Notes: a model not told the origin generated them from the letters alone. 64,000 nt of DNA from Cryptomeria japonica (GCF_030272615.1 NC_081406.1:245017218-245081217); one strand, 5' to 3'. Numbered from the stretch's first letter, positions 40,001 to 53,165 are shown. A program made the numbers and translations.

Positions 40001-42239
40001 TGTTTGAGGTTGGTATTAATATGCCCTTCACTTCTACTTTTGAATATAAGGGGGGTTTCTCCAAGGTGTTAAATTGATGGTAAAAAGGTTATAAACTTCC
40101 TAACAACAAACTATTCTCACTACACAGTGTATCCCAATACTAGTGCCACATTATACCTATGTCCTAGTATGGATTGGTAAGGCCTAACACCCTATTAAAT
40201 AGATAGCCTATCATATATTGGCTAATGAATGTGTTTTATGATAACCCCTATTAGTTTTTACAAGCATTCAAATATGGCAATAGAACACACAAACATGTAA
40301 AACTAAAAGGATGTTCTTAAGTTGATTGATTTTAAGTGTTAAGGATGGTGGGAAGAGAAAACTAATGCTAGAATGATGTTTGAATTTAATTCGCTTATGG
40401 ATTCTCTATTTTTAATCAAGTTTGCAACAACAGTAAGCAAGATAATGAATTAACAAATACATCACAAAAAAAGACTAAACCTTCTAGAATGAATAAATAA
40501 GATAGGTTTTACTTAAATTCATCCAAGAAAATCATAGATAGTTACAATATATTTACTTGGTCTTCTTTGTAATCCATGAATATGCTCATACATGTCCTTT
40601 TATTATGCTAAAAAAATACCATACAAAGGCTTTACAAGGATTTTACAGACATCTAGTTGAAAAACTAAGGGACATACATCTAGAAACCAATGACATACAT
40701 AGGGAGACATATAGCTAAAGTTGGTTCTACCTTTATCATTCAATCTAAGTTAGTGTTGACAGAGTGTTGTTGCAAGCTTTGGATAAACCTAGATCAATAT
40801 AATGCAATAGAAAAAACAAAACATTATACCCTAAAAATTGAGCCATGAAAACAATGGTTTCCTTTGAAAAAAACTCCATTTTAGTGGCTTTGCACTATTC
40901 TCTCCTCTTCAAACTATTATTATATGTTCTCTATCCTATTTCTATTCAAAATGAATCTTTTTCAGGCAACAAACGTCTAGCCAATCGACCTATGGCTTGT
41001 TAGAGGGGCATACGTCACACCTATAACCTCAGTCTCATCTTTCCTCAAATGCCCATGTGACACATGTGCATGAAAGTCTGATCTAGTCTAATGAGGAGGC
41101 ATAAGAAAATATCCTTGTGATAGGCACAACACATCAGCAATAACTAACTACTAGCTCGAGTGAAAGTGCCAAAAAAATTTCACAGAAATCACATGAGAGA
41201 GGACCTTACATCGACAAAGGAAAGTATGCAAATCATTGATAAGAGATGAATGCTAATATTTATTTTATAAATATTCTCACCAAGTTACAACCCTCTTGTA
41301 AATTTGATCAATCATTTATGACACTTCATAATGGGTAAGTGAAAAAAATACTTGTGGCTATCTAGCCACCTAAAATGCATATCATACGAGAGTTTTCCAA
41401 AAAATAAAAAACTAAGTGCCTCCTTTATATAATGTACGTTTTTAGATGGCTAGATAGTTGACTCCGAAAAAATAGTAACAATTTTTGGAGTGTCGACACT
41501 TCATGTAACTTTTGGTAGACTAACGAGCTTGGCATGTGTTTGCATGAGAGGAGGAGGCATTAAAAAACTACAAAGGCATGAAGGAACAAACTAAATTAAT
41601 AGTCGACGAGGAAGAAGGAAAAAGGAACAATGGACATGTGCTGTTCATTACACAAGCAGGTGGAAAATACATGTGAAGAGAAGTTGTTAAGGAAGGTGTT
41701 AAGGATGGACCTCACACCAAATTCAGTAGAGTGCAGATGATATTATTTTAATGATGGAGTACATTACAACCAATACCTATATCACAACGTGTAATCTGAC
41801 TGATGCCAAATATAAAACTATTGGAATTGTTTCGATTTAATAAAAACCATATTCGATTAACAAAATCTCTAATAAGATTTTTACTTATTAACCCCTAGTA
41901 GAAAGCACAATAATTAAAAAAATAGTCATTGCTATAAACTGACCCGGATCCTTTAGTTAGGATATCTCCCATCACAACATTATTTTTTTCATTTCATTAG
42001 TGCCATAATTTTAGATTCATGTAATCTGGATTGGAAAGAGATTGATAATTATGAGAATATTTTAAATAAATGATATCGAATCTATCACTGTCTAAATTCA
42101 TTCTAAAGAATAAAAATCTTTGTAAAATTAAGTAAAAATCCTTAATCAATTATACAATCACCTAGTTTAGAAATAGTTTGGCAAGAGATTAATAATTATA
42201 ATAATATTTTAAAATTAAATAAGAATGATAGGAGTATTT

Positions 42240-42371
42240 GTACAACCTAAGTTGGTCTAGTGGTGGAGAACTTGTACTCTTGAAAGATAGGTCATAAGTT
42301 CAAATCCCACAAGGGGGTAGAGTATGTAAACCTTATCGGCTTTGGCCCATTACCTATCAAAAAAAAGAAAA
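42240..42371 (+). mobile_element. tRNA-derived SINE with 19-bp target duplication
   Basis: About 132 bp with an A-box-like segment (AGTTGGTCTAGTGGTGGAG) and a B-box (AAGTTCAAATCCCAC) in Pol III spacing, ending in an A-rich tail (CAAAAAAAAGAAAAAAG). It is flanked by AAGAATGATAGGAGTATTT at 42221-42239 and again at 42372-42390. Copy 1 of the duplication has the unoccupied site near 35720 (AATGATAAGAGTATTT running straight on), so the insertion is younger than the duplication. Confidence 0.9.
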
Positions 42372-42656
42372 AAGAATGATAGGAGTATTTAAAGCTTTTA
42401 CATTGATGTTAGAATAACAAGGTGAAGATATGTAGAATTAATTTATTAACATTGAGAAAAAAATATTTTTCATGTCTATTTTCTTAGAATTGGGATATAT
42501 ATTCAAGATTTCATGTGGATTAATTTCAAGTGGTATGGATTGATCCTAAGCAATGTGGATCTATACACTAAAATATGGGTTTGATCACCTAATTTATTAG
42601 AAAATTAAGTAATTTAATTAGGTATAAAGATAATAATATTTAAGGGTTCATCCCAT

Positions 42657-42783
42657 AATGTGTTGGTTGAGTGATAGAGTTGTTGTTGTGGCCACCAAGG
42701 TTCAAACCCCTGCTAGGCCATTGTGATCCAATGTGCTTGTGGGTTTTAACCTTAACATTGTTACTTAAGGGTGATTTCTCTTG
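42657..42783 (+). mobile_element. Old tRNA-derived SINE (copy 2, longer)
   Basis: Same element as at 35936, with A-box-like GTTGGTTGAGTGATAGAG and B-box GGTTCAAACCCC. Here it continues through GTGCTTGTGGGTTTTAACCT, the part deleted in copy 1. Confidence 0.6.
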
Positions 42784-45700
42784 TGCTTTCCTTAATCAAC
42801 GCTCTTAATGAACTAAGTTTACAACCTTGAGTGAATATTCAACAAGTACACAAATGGCCCATACATAAATGTTGATTTCTTTTAATGATCCAAATTGAAA
42901 TTTTCATAGAATGATTACTCTTTATAATTCCCATGATGTCTAGATTGCTGTCCTATATGAATTAATTACACTAATGAATGTATTTAAAAATTGACATAAT
43001 AATAAGTTACACAAATGTCTACCAAGTTGGCTTTCAATGACTACTTAAAAATGTAGGAAATTGAGAATTTGAATTTGGGGGTTCAATCTTGAGCCCTTAG
43101 ATATTGAACCTTGGCATTGTCGACTTTATTCTCAATAGGGATATGTAAATCTTCGTACCAAGAATATGCACATTGAAATGTGAGTTGATAATAAGTCAAT
43201 CATGTGGAAATGGGTGCAAATAGAGTTAGGATAAGTTAGAATGCATGGAAATATGTATAAGAAAGAGTAAATGGGAATGGCTAAGGATTAGGGAATGATC
43301 CAAACTTAGCACAAAAATGCATCACTTGTAAATATATATTGGTTTCATGTCATTATGTCAAAATGAACCCAAAACTAAATGGGGATAGACTTCTAGATGT
43401 TTAAATGTCATGCCACATTTCAAGAACATAAATGAACACAACTTTTTTTTTTTTTTATACATTAAATTAACCCTAAGAATGCTAAGAAGAGTTTTCCATT
43501 ACTGCACAATGTTCTAAGTAGCCCAAGATAACTAAAGAAATTTGCATCAATTAATTAAACACCTTGAATGAATTAGAGGTCTAATTATCACTAATCAAGC
43601 CTCTAAATTACTCTAATAGATAGATCTTATGTCTTGCAATTGGACCCCAAGGACAACAAATAATCGTTTTCCCTCGAACTCATTACTAATATATATATAT
43701 ATATAAAATTCATAATCCACTTCTTTGTAGCTATTATAATTAACTAAATTGATTTCTAATTCTACAACAAATAAATGCATAGGTTGGAGAGAGGTTTTAG
43801 AGCAAGGGATAGTGGCAAGAAAACAACAATAATTAAAGTTGAAATTCCATTAGTGAGGGGAAAGAATTCTCTCAACCAAGTGAGAAGGAAAATTAAAATA
43901 AATGGATGCATGAATCACAACATTTGAAAGGCTACTCCAAAGAGGAAGTTTGAGCACAATCTTAGGGAAGGGGATCATCACGTACTCTTAGCTCTTAAAA
44001 TGGTGCATCATTTTTTTATGATTTTTTTGGAATTCTTCATATATGATTTTAGAACTTAAAGCTATTTATTCAACTTCTAGGTACTTACATCAAATATGAG
44101 AGGAGTCATTATGTGTACAAATGTCCAAAAGTGGTTATTTAGAAGTGTCGTTTAATACCCATGCATACATGTCCCACTACTAAAAAATTTTCACAACTCC
44201 TCTAATACATATTACTCTAATAAAGGTGTCAACTAATACTTATGCACAAATACCCCAATAATTGTGTGTTATGACTACCAACAAAGTTAAACAATTCTCT
44301 AATAAGAAAAAATGGATAAATATGCACACTAACTACACATGCAGAAATGAACAACTATTGATTATGTGAAATATTTTACTAAATTGTTATGTATTGGTAC
44401 GATAATTGAAACACGAACAAGTATTTAACTCTCTTGCCTATACAAATTGTTTCAGCTTCCATTTTCATTGTCAAACACATTTAGTAAAATTAAATTATTT
44501 TAGTTTTTTCTCCCTTGCCACCTTCTGTTATTGATCGTTAATATTTATTTTCATCCCAACTTTCTTTTTCTATTTATTTTTTTGTTTCTTTTTTGTGTTC
44601 TTGCACGTCAAGGGTTTCGAGGACTAAAGAGCAGGTGCTTATCTTAGTCTATTCATATGCTAAGTTCACCATTTTATCCCTCAGTTGCTCATTACTGTCT
44701 GTTAACCTTGTTGATGTGATTTATTTAATATAAGACATTTATAGCCTATAGGGTTACGCCTAAGATGTCAAAATTAATAATTTCACTTACCAAGTGCCTC
44801 TCCTATAATAAGGTTGGCATTCACACTACTCGTGATCAATTCATATCAAACACAATACAATCTATTATAAGTGGTTCTAATAATTCTCTAAGCATTAAAA
44901 TAATTGTTGTTTTATTTTATAAATAATCTTTTTCATAATGTCAAAATTAGTTAATTCGACATAATTAGAATATCTTTCCTCAAAGAAAAATAATCATATA
45001 GACATAGTCCATTTTCAATAGTGTCATTTTAACAATATCAAATTTAATTGCCTATTAATATCATCTTATCTTTGTGGGGAAGTTTTGAGTCACCTTATCC
45101 ATATTGATACCATAGTCATTGATAACTAATTGGGCTTTATTTTCTAAGTCAGATAAACACCTACAATAATCTAATACAAAGAAATGCATATAATTTACTT
45201 ACATATACAAGTTTAAAAAGACAAGCAATTAATTCATAATTCATAATAATTTTGAATCTAGAACCATCATTAAATACTTATGACACAATTTTTAAGTTGT
45301 AAATTAGTTGGGCCTTACAATAAGTTTCATCATTATATTTTCCCCCCACTTTGAGGAATGTGAATCTGGTGTTCAACATCTATTTGAAAGTTTATGAACA
45401 TTCTTAACCAACATAAAAACTAAATATTTATAAATAAAAGGATGTAGCACCCATGTAAAGTAATGAACTAATCTTGAATTTTTGGTGTTTCTCTCCTTGA
45501 CATGAGAGCTCCATAGGAACCTAGATAAGATAAAGAAAAGATGTGTAGTGATTACTTCTATTACACAAATGAATTAGGTGTAAATAACAAGTTTGTGGTA
45601 ACTATCTAGAAAAAAATGAGAAAGTAGAAAAGGAGAAAGATTTAGAATTACACCTATAGAAAGTGATTTATAAATGCTCAACCCAATGTGGTTGTGTGAA

Positions 45701-47430
45701 GTGGTTCCCCTTAGAAGTGGTAAATGTGATCTACTCCATGGCTTAATGTGCAATAGAATGTTGCTCGTGTGTAGGCATGTAAATGCAATCTAGATCCATG
45801 TGGACCTATGTCTATGAGTCTTTGTGTAGTCAAATATCATGATCTAAAATGTCAACATAAGGTAAATAATGATGGTATATGCTCCCTTCAATTGGTTTTA
45901 ACCATCAATTGGAGGAAAGGAAAATGATACATGAATTTAAGTAAAAGGTAATCAAGTAACATGTAAGCATGTGAGCACATATAGCATAATATAGTATATG
46001 TCATAAACTTGTAGCAATGTATGATAATCAAATGATTAGTGCCAAAAAAACAAACATGTAATTCTACATCAATCATGTATCAAATGAATAATTTAATGAT
46101 AAACATATAAGATCTAGAAACAACAAATAGTAAAATATCAAATGATAGGCATGTAAGGTACATAAAGTGTAGATAACCATCAAGGTCAAAAAGATAAGGT
46201 TGTCCCCAAAATAAGAAAAATGATAATAATATATCATGTAGAAACATATGAAATAAATGTTGGGAATGTGTTGTATAGCTTGCATATAGAAATATTTGAT
46301 ATTTAATGATGGTATGTTCTATGTCTATGTGGGGTTCCACACATTGGAAAAGGGTAATATTTTATGAGGGATTGTAAATATACTTATTATTGGTGGTAGA
46401 TTAGGGATTAAAGGTTTATTTAAATAGTTATAGGAATGCATTTAATTTATAAGGTTCATTGTAAAATGTAGTCAATGTTGTTTTAAAAATCAATGATTGG
46501 AAAACATGTTGTAAGCTACCTTGGAGTTGTGTATGCATTGATTATTTTTATTTTAGGCATTATAAAGTGGTCACACAAATGACTAAGAATCTTCTAGTGG
46601 GATTCATCTTTCCTATTTCTCTCTTTCCTATAAATGTGCATCTTAGGATAATCATCATGTTAGTGATCTAAATCGAGGGTCTCAAATCTCTAAGGCTTGG
46701 TAATCTACCAAGTGCCAAAGGTGGAAAACCTATATTCAAATTGGGGAATCAAGGATCAATGTTTGAGGTTGGTATTAATACTCCCTTCACATCTACTTGT
46801 GAAATACAAGGGGGTTTTCTCCCAAGTTTTAAATTGATGTTAAAAAGGTTAAAAACTTCCTAACAACAAACTATTCTCACTACACAGTGTATCCCAATAC
46901 CAGTGTCACATTATACCTATGTCCTAGTATAGATTGGTAAGGCTTAACACCCTATTAAATAGATAGACTATCATTTGTTGGTTAAAAAATGTGTTTTATG
47001 ATAGTCCCTATTAGCTTTTATAGGTATTCAAAAATGACAATAGAACACACACATTTAAAACTGGTATTTTTAAGTTGATTGATTTTAAGTGTTGAGGATG
47101 GTGGGAAGAGAAAAGAAATGCTATAATGATGTATGGATTCAAAGCGCTAATGGAGTCTCTAGTTTTAATCAAGTATGCAACAACAGTAAGCAAGATAATG
47201 CATTAACAAATACAACACACAAAAAAGACTAGAGCTTCTATAATGAATAAATAACATAGGTTCTACTTATTCATCCAAGAAAATCATAGATAGTTACAAT
47301 ATATTTGCTTGGTCTTCTTTTTAATCCATGAATATGCTCACACATGTCCTTTTATTATGCTAAAAAAATACCCTGCAAAGGCTTTACAAGGATTTCATAG
47401 ACATCTAGTTGAAAAACTAAGGGACATACA

Positions 47431-50030
47431 TGTTGCAATTGTGTGGTCGTTGACATCAACTGGTATAAGATGTTACCGATATCACTGACATTAATGTCAA
47501 CTAGTGAACAAGAGGCTGTTGGCATTAGAGTTTGATGTCAACTGAAATAGAAGATGGACCAGTATGGGAGAAGAGTTGATGTGTTGTTATTAGTGACAAC
47601 CACATGACCATCTTCATGCAGAAGGTAGAACCGGTGTGTACTGGTATGCTAGAGGTGCAGTAAAGTGACCACTCTGTAAAAGGGTTATTGATATGGTGTT
47701 GCATACAACCGGAATGAAGAGATTACATGATGGGCATTTATTGTACTAAAGTGGTGGAATGCTATTTGGTTCACATCAACACCAGAGGAGAAGTATGAGC
47801 AGGCCACCAGATTGCTAGTGTAAGGTTAACTAGCAGGACTCCCACTGGTTGAAGAAGTTGTCACAAGCTAGGTGATAGGTTGATAGAGTATATTACCTCT
47901 ATGTGCAGGATGACATATGCAAAACCACCAGGATATATGTCATGTTGAAGATGTATTTTCCCCTTGGTAATGTCACACTTGTACCACCAGAATGATTCCT
48001 TCAGATAGACATGCGATTGAATGCAAAGACGGGATGTACAAGTGGAAGATAAGGAAGACCCTGGAGCATGAGATTATAAATACACATCGGATAAGCAAGT
48101 GAAAACAAGGTGTGCTACTGGGATAGTGAAGGAAGAATGAGGAGTTGAGATGGTGTGTTTGTCATCTTGACAAACCAGTTGAGAGGAGAACTAGTTTGAT
48201 GAAGAAGGATGCTAATGAGTTTGTAGGAATATACATGGTGATACCGGGATGCTGAAGGAAGGTTGATGCTGAACAGATGGAGTGTGATGACTTGGTGTCA
48301 TCAATGTGTCTCACCAGCAAGAAGGAAAGTATGTTATCCACCAAAAGACACATCTACCTGAATCTGCATTGGTGATAGTTGACATGTTATGTCAACTGGT
48401 GAAACATCAGAGAAGAGACAAGGAAGATAAGGTTATCACCAGATAAAGAGGAGTACATAAAAATGAAGGATAAGGATAGTTGTCAGAGTCGCTATGGTGT
48501 CATTAAGTGAACATATTCACAAAGTTGTTTCACCAGCAGAGCAGTGAAGTACAAACATAAGGGTTACATCGACAGGATAGAAAAGGAGATGGCATGAAGG
48601 ATAATTGGCAAGGTGATTTGTGTCGGTAGGGTCACTGGACCGATATGTATGTACTGGTCATGTGGGAGGTCGGTGACTAAGCTGAACCGACAGAGTAGCA
48701 TGCCAAGGTGGATACCGATAGTAATTCCATGTGGAAGTAAAGTAGAAAACTTCCACAGGTCGGTGTAGAGTGACAATGAAGTCGTTGGCAATTGGTCCAA
48801 CATTTATGGTGACTACGGAGTTCGAGGGATGTTTGCAAAGGGGTTGCATCTCGAGGCAAGATGAAATTGGACCATATCCATGGCATGCATTGATTGATGT
48901 AGTTTGTTTGGATGAAGATCGAATTTGTTGAAGGAATCCATCAAGCCATTAGTGGTGACTGACCAAGGGGTGTGCCGACAGATTGATTGCAGGTTGCTAA
49001 AATAGGAAGGCATGTTATGGATCACACGAAAAATGATGGATATGTGCAGGCAGTCATCTCTAAGTTATGAGTTGATCTGATTTGATTAGATTCGATGTGC
49101 CTTGTGATCTATGGAAAATACCCTAACTGCCTGTGATTTGAATTGGCTTTTGGCGGGAAGACTAGGATATAAATATGCAAGCTAAAGAGATTGTTAAGTA
49201 TTGTTGAACAAATGAAGATAGATTTGTTGCATGTGAGAGAAGATCAGTCAAGTGCTCATCTAGGAGATAAAGAAGAGATTGAGTATGAGGGAGAATGAGG
49301 TTGAAGTGTTCAACTAGTAGAAGCACAAAACCGATAGTGTCCATACCGACAGAGAAGAAGAAAAGGTAACCGCAAAGAAGGCATGCATAGAAACGGCTGA
49401 GTGTAGTACCAATGGAGAGAAACAGAGTAGCTAAAAGAAGTGAGAACTAGCAGAGAGAGAGGTGAACCGGTAAAGCAGTAGCAATAGAGAGAAAGGTGTA
49501 TCGGTGTAGCAGAGAAGGTGTCTCACCGTCGAAGTAAGGTACATGAAATGGTTACAAGATTCACTTGTAACAAAATAACTACTTTTGTATTTGATGCTTT
49601 TGGTGTGATCATTGAGTTGTAGCTCCTTTGGATTGTACCCCATAAATTAGTTAGGGGTTGGTGCTCCTTGGATTGGTTCCCTAAACCAGGGGTTGGTGCT
49701 CCTTGGATTGGTGCCCTAAATCAAGAGTTGGAGGTGCTTGGGCTAGTGCCCTAAACATTGTAACAAAGATTAATTGTGAGGCCGGATTGGAGCAGTAGAC
49801 TCCAGCAGCATTGCTCACCAAGGTTTTTCCCATCTTGGGTTTTCCTCGTACATACTGGTGTTATGTGATGTCCCTTTGTGTGTGTTTTTATTTGTGGTGG
49901 TCTCTCCTCTAGCCGGTAAGTCTGCATTGAGTTAGAATATGTTAACTTGTATGCTCACCTAGAATAGGTAAAGGAAAAAAATTGAGAACTACTGATTCAC
50001 CCCCCTCACAGTGGTGCATTGTGTCTAACA
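47431..50030 (+). mobile_element. 5' LTR (2.6 kb) of a Copia-type element
   Basis: Starts TGTTGCAATT at the point where duplication copy 2 breaks off and ends GTGTCTAACA at 50030, immediately before a primer-binding site. The end has the GATTCACCCCCCTCACAGTG layout common to plant Copia LTRs, and a TATA box (GATATAAATATGC) lies near 49167-49176. Frames inside it are shadows. Confidence 0.8.
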
Positions 50031-50031
50031 A

Positions 50032-50045
50032 TTGGAATTAGAGCC
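50032..50045 (+). other. Variant initiator-Met primer-binding site
   Basis: TTGGAATTAGAGCC follows the LTR end; it differs at two positions from TTGGTATCAGAGCC. The spacing and context support the assignment. Confidence 0.75.
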
Positions 50046-50099
50046 TAGGTGCCCTATTTATCAAGCTTTCTCTCGCTTGGGTAGATTCTGGCTTAAGGA

Positions 50100-51490
50100 C
50101 ACAATGGTTTGTTTAGTGTCAATCCCTGCTCCAATGTTTAATGGATCAAACTATACCATTTCGAGTTGCAGAATGGATGTCTACTTGTCCTCCCTAGGGT
50201 TTGATGTATGGATGACGGTTATTAATGGTCTCCCTAGGAATGTCAATCCTCCCACCAACTTTGAAGAAGAAAAAAGATGCATGTGCAATGAAGAAGCCAT
50301 GAAGGCTATATTCAGTGGGCTCACTGGTGATGTTCTCTCACAGGTGGATAATTGCAGATCAACAAAGAGTCTATGGGAAGACTAAAGAAGCTTTATGGAA
50401 ATGAACCCTGCACCACTGGATCCGTTTGTGAGAGTGAGAAGAACAATGCAGCAAATACATGTGTAGATGATAGAGGCAGTTTAGATTGTTGCAGTAGCAT
50501 TGGTGATGTGGAGACTCATCTCTTCATGGCCCATGAGACAGACATTAAGAATCACACATCAAAAGGGGATAATGCAGATAGATCCCACTGGTATGATGTG
50601 TTTGGCAATGATATTGAAGAAGAAGATGAAGGAGACAAGGTAGATAGATCTAACCGGCAAGATCTATTGGGAAGTGATGATGAAGAAGAAGAAGATGCAA
50701 AAGTTGATCTAGAAGGTGAGCTGCTAAGCACCCTTGATGAACTAAAAAATGTTAGAAATGAACTTAAGGATTACAAGAAATTAGTTCATGAAGAATGCGG
50801 CAAGTTGAGAACCTGCTTTGAAGATTCACACAAAAAGGTCATCTTATTGACCACTCAACTAGATGAGGCAAAAATAATGGCAGATGATTTGAAGTCTATC
50901 TTGGATGCCAAGGAGAGAATATGTGAGGAGTTGCTACTAGATATGAAGTCTAAGGACAACGGATGTCAAGACCTGAACAGCAAAATAGAGAATCTAAAAA
51001 ATGAATGCAAGTTGTTTAAGAATGTTGTAGTTGTTGAGCAAAACTGGTTGATCAAATGCCTTGAAGAATCTGAGAAGTGTATCTCAGAGTTAAAGACTCA
51101 ATAAAAAGACACCAAGGAATGCAGGTGCAAATATCTAAAGGCTGAGCTAGAGACAAAGGATAAAGAGCATCTACAGATAATAGGTGAAATGGAGTCCCTT
51201 AAGAAAGAACTTGAGAAATGTCAAGATGAGCTCAAATTGAGAAAGAAGTATGATGGTGGCACTAAAGCCTTTGATAAGATGTTAAGCCAGCATAAACATT
51301 CTAAGAACAATGGAGGATTAGGATGTGGTACCGATGAATTCTCTACAAGCAAGGAGACCTCCCACAAAGATATTCAATTTGTCTCCTCAAATGGAAATGG
51401 AAAGGGTCAGAGCTTCACTTTTAGAAATGATCCAAAGAAAAGGATAGATCTGACTTCAACGGATCAGGTGATAGGGAGGCAACCTAGTTT
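50100..51490 (+). pseudogene. Copia gag (Sirevirus-like), truncated
   Basis: The N-terminal part shows the Copia gag pattern (IPAPMFNGSNYTISSCRMDVYL, then SLGFDVWMTVINGLP, then MKAIFSGLTGDVLSQV and STKSLWED). After a frameshift near 50370 comes an acidic coiled-coil region (EEEDEGDKVDRS; LLSTLDELKNVRNELKDYKK), a TAA near 51102 and a second coiled-coil block ending in NGGLGCG. The zinc knuckles and all of pol are missing, because the sequence changes to another element around 51490-51510. It lies about 70 bp after its own LTR and primer-binding site. A Sirevirus-type assignment rests on the long coiled-coil gag and is tentative. Confidence 0.8.
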
Positions 51491-51509
51491 CCCATCAATT
51501 TGGTTTCTT

Positions 51510-53146
51510 TGATGGTTTGCTTCTATCCCTTTCCAGGCTCCAAGTCTACCCCTCTAGACTTTTAAGGGCTTCCCTACCATTTGTTTTCTTATCTCACCTT
51601 CCTCAAGCTCACAAAGTAAGCTTGTTCACTAAATCCCTGCAGGGGTTTAGGACACACACACATTCGCTCTCTTTTTGCAAAATCACCCATCTTGTTTGGT
51701 TTAGAAAACTTTTCCCTATGATTACACAATGTATCATTTTCTGGCTTGTAGCCTTCTGAATTTTTTCCCAGTTCTCAGCAGTTTCCTTCCCCTGCAAGTT
51801 ATCTCCTTCAAATTACTGATACCTAGCCGGACTATCACCAAGCTCGCCTAGGCTCAGTATGCAGAAATGGGGATTGTCATTTCCTGGTCTCTCTCAAATG
51901 AAAACCTACGGTACATTTCTGGCTCTGCTTGACAATCTCCAAAGATCTTGTGGAGTTTCAAGTCAGAGCCATTTGATTATTACAAACAGGGAACAAAAAC
52001 TGCAAAGGAAATCTTTATTTACAGATCCCAAATTTATTCACGAGTTCAAACCAACAACTCATAGAACAGAGAAATGAAACAATTACATTAACAACATACG
52101 TGAAATGAACAGAAATGAAACTCTAATTGAAAACCAGAAAATGGACTTCTCTATTGCATTCCAGAAGAAAAAAAAATGTGTTCTCCGAGGCAATCGACAA
52201 ACAATGATCAATGATTCAGAATCAAAGATTCACAATTAACCATTAGCCTCTTACAGATGCATGTTGGGTCTTTTTATGCATACATCCTCTATTTGGAACT
52301 CCTCCTAGTGGACGAGATAAATCTTGTTACCAACGGTCTCCATTTGCAAATACACCAACGATTTGAAATTTAACCATCTGATCTTCCTTGATCTCTTTCC
52401 GCGCTCCACCACGTGGCACCCCCTGATTGGCTCCAGGGTCCCTGTCCTGCCACCTTAGCACAATCTCACTAACTGTCTGGAATGAAGCTCTCTTTCTGGG
52501 CCCCACCTTGGTCACCAAGTTGTGGAGGATAACCTTCGTGCATCTTGCCATAGTGGTATAATGACAATCGTCTGATCATCGCGGACTTGCTCACTCGTTA
52601 ACTCGCCTGAGCTGCTAACTTGTCGAGTCCCACCACTTGGTCGCCAAGTCACAGGGAATAACTTTTATGCATCTCTCCATTGTGGTATAGTGACCGTCGT
52701 TGATCTACCTTCAACCTGCACAGTCGTTAATTCACCTCTTTTTTTGCAATGCTTTGTCGCCAAGTCGTGAGGATTAACTGGTGATCATCTTCCCATAGCA
52801 GTATAGCGATAGCCGTAGGATCATCTGCAATCACCGTTTGAATATAGGTCAAGTTAATCATCGAGGAAACTTGAAACTACTCCTTCCGATACCCGATAAC
52901 AATACTCCGAGCACTGACGACTTATCGAGTCAACGGGGTATGTGTGAACCACTCCAAACTATGGTGAACTCATCGGGGTAAGACTTGTCGATTGGGGATA
53001 GGTCTTGCCAATAAGAATTTTTAAAAAATTCAATTAAACAACCATGAAAATGGACTAGAGCCAGTCCTTATGTATTTACATGACCATTGGAAGGTCTCAC
53101 AAGCCAAAATTGGTTAAGGGCATTTCAACCCTTAGGTGCTCTTGCA
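51510..53146 (-). mobile_element. 3' LTR of a Ty3/gypsy chromovirus (left boundary approximate)
   Basis: On the plus strand it ends GGTGCTCTTGCA at 53146 next to the polypyrimidine tract CCATACTCCCCCC; the minus strand thus begins TGCAAGAGCACC. The left boundary is set where Copia gag similarity stops and is uncertain. It includes a three-unit repeat at 52511-52840. ORFs here are shadows. Confidence 0.6.
52511..52840. repeat. Three imperfect units of about 115-130 bp
   Basis: Units start at 52511 (GTCACCAAGTTGTGGAGG), 52640 (GTCGCCAAGTCACAGGG) and 52756 (GTCGCCAAGTCGTGAGG). Each continues with a TAAC stretch and a CATCTTCCCATAGTGGTATA-type core. Confidence 0.8.
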
Positions 53147-53165
53147 CCATACTCCCCCCAAAACA
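53147..53165 (-). other. Polypurine tract of the gypsy element
   Basis: The minus strand reads TTTTGGGGGGAGTATGG directly before the LTR start. Confidence 0.75.

Larger units (their letters stand above)
35241..41635. repeat. Tandem segmental duplication, copy 1 (about 6.4 kb)
   Basis: Copy 1 matches 41633-47430 collinearly from CTGTTCATTACACAAGC onwards with scattered substitutions and indels. Copy 2 begins where copy 1 ends, so this is a head-to-tail duplication. The copy starts about 100 bp upstream of the PLR TATA box. No ORF longer than about 90 codons and no retroelement coding motif is visible, so it is non-coding. The part 40686-41635 has no counterpart in copy 2, because a Copia LTR starts at the corresponding point. 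Confidence 0.85.
41636..47430. repeat. Tandem segmental duplication, copy 2 (truncated by a Copia LTR)
   Basis: Collinear with 35251-40680. Differences include the SINE at 42240, a shorter TA run, a poly-T tract at about 43443-43456 and many small indels. It stops at 47430 exactly where the LTR terminus TGTTGCAATT begins; copy 1 continues across the corresponding point without interruption (AAGGGACATACA then TCTAGAAACC). Confidence 0.85.

Noticed and set aside
42240-42371. Functional tRNA gene
   Set aside because: Pol III boxes are present, but no cloverleaf with a convincing anticodon stem forms, and the tail and target duplication mark it as a SINE.
35241-47430. The two 6 kb copies as LTRs of one element
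   Set aside because: No primer-binding site, polypurine tract or TG...CA ends at the borders, and copy 2 abuts copy 1 with no internal region.
51517-52077. Small plus-strand ORFs in the gypsy LTR
   Set aside because: Chance frames in an LTR on the opposite strand to the element.
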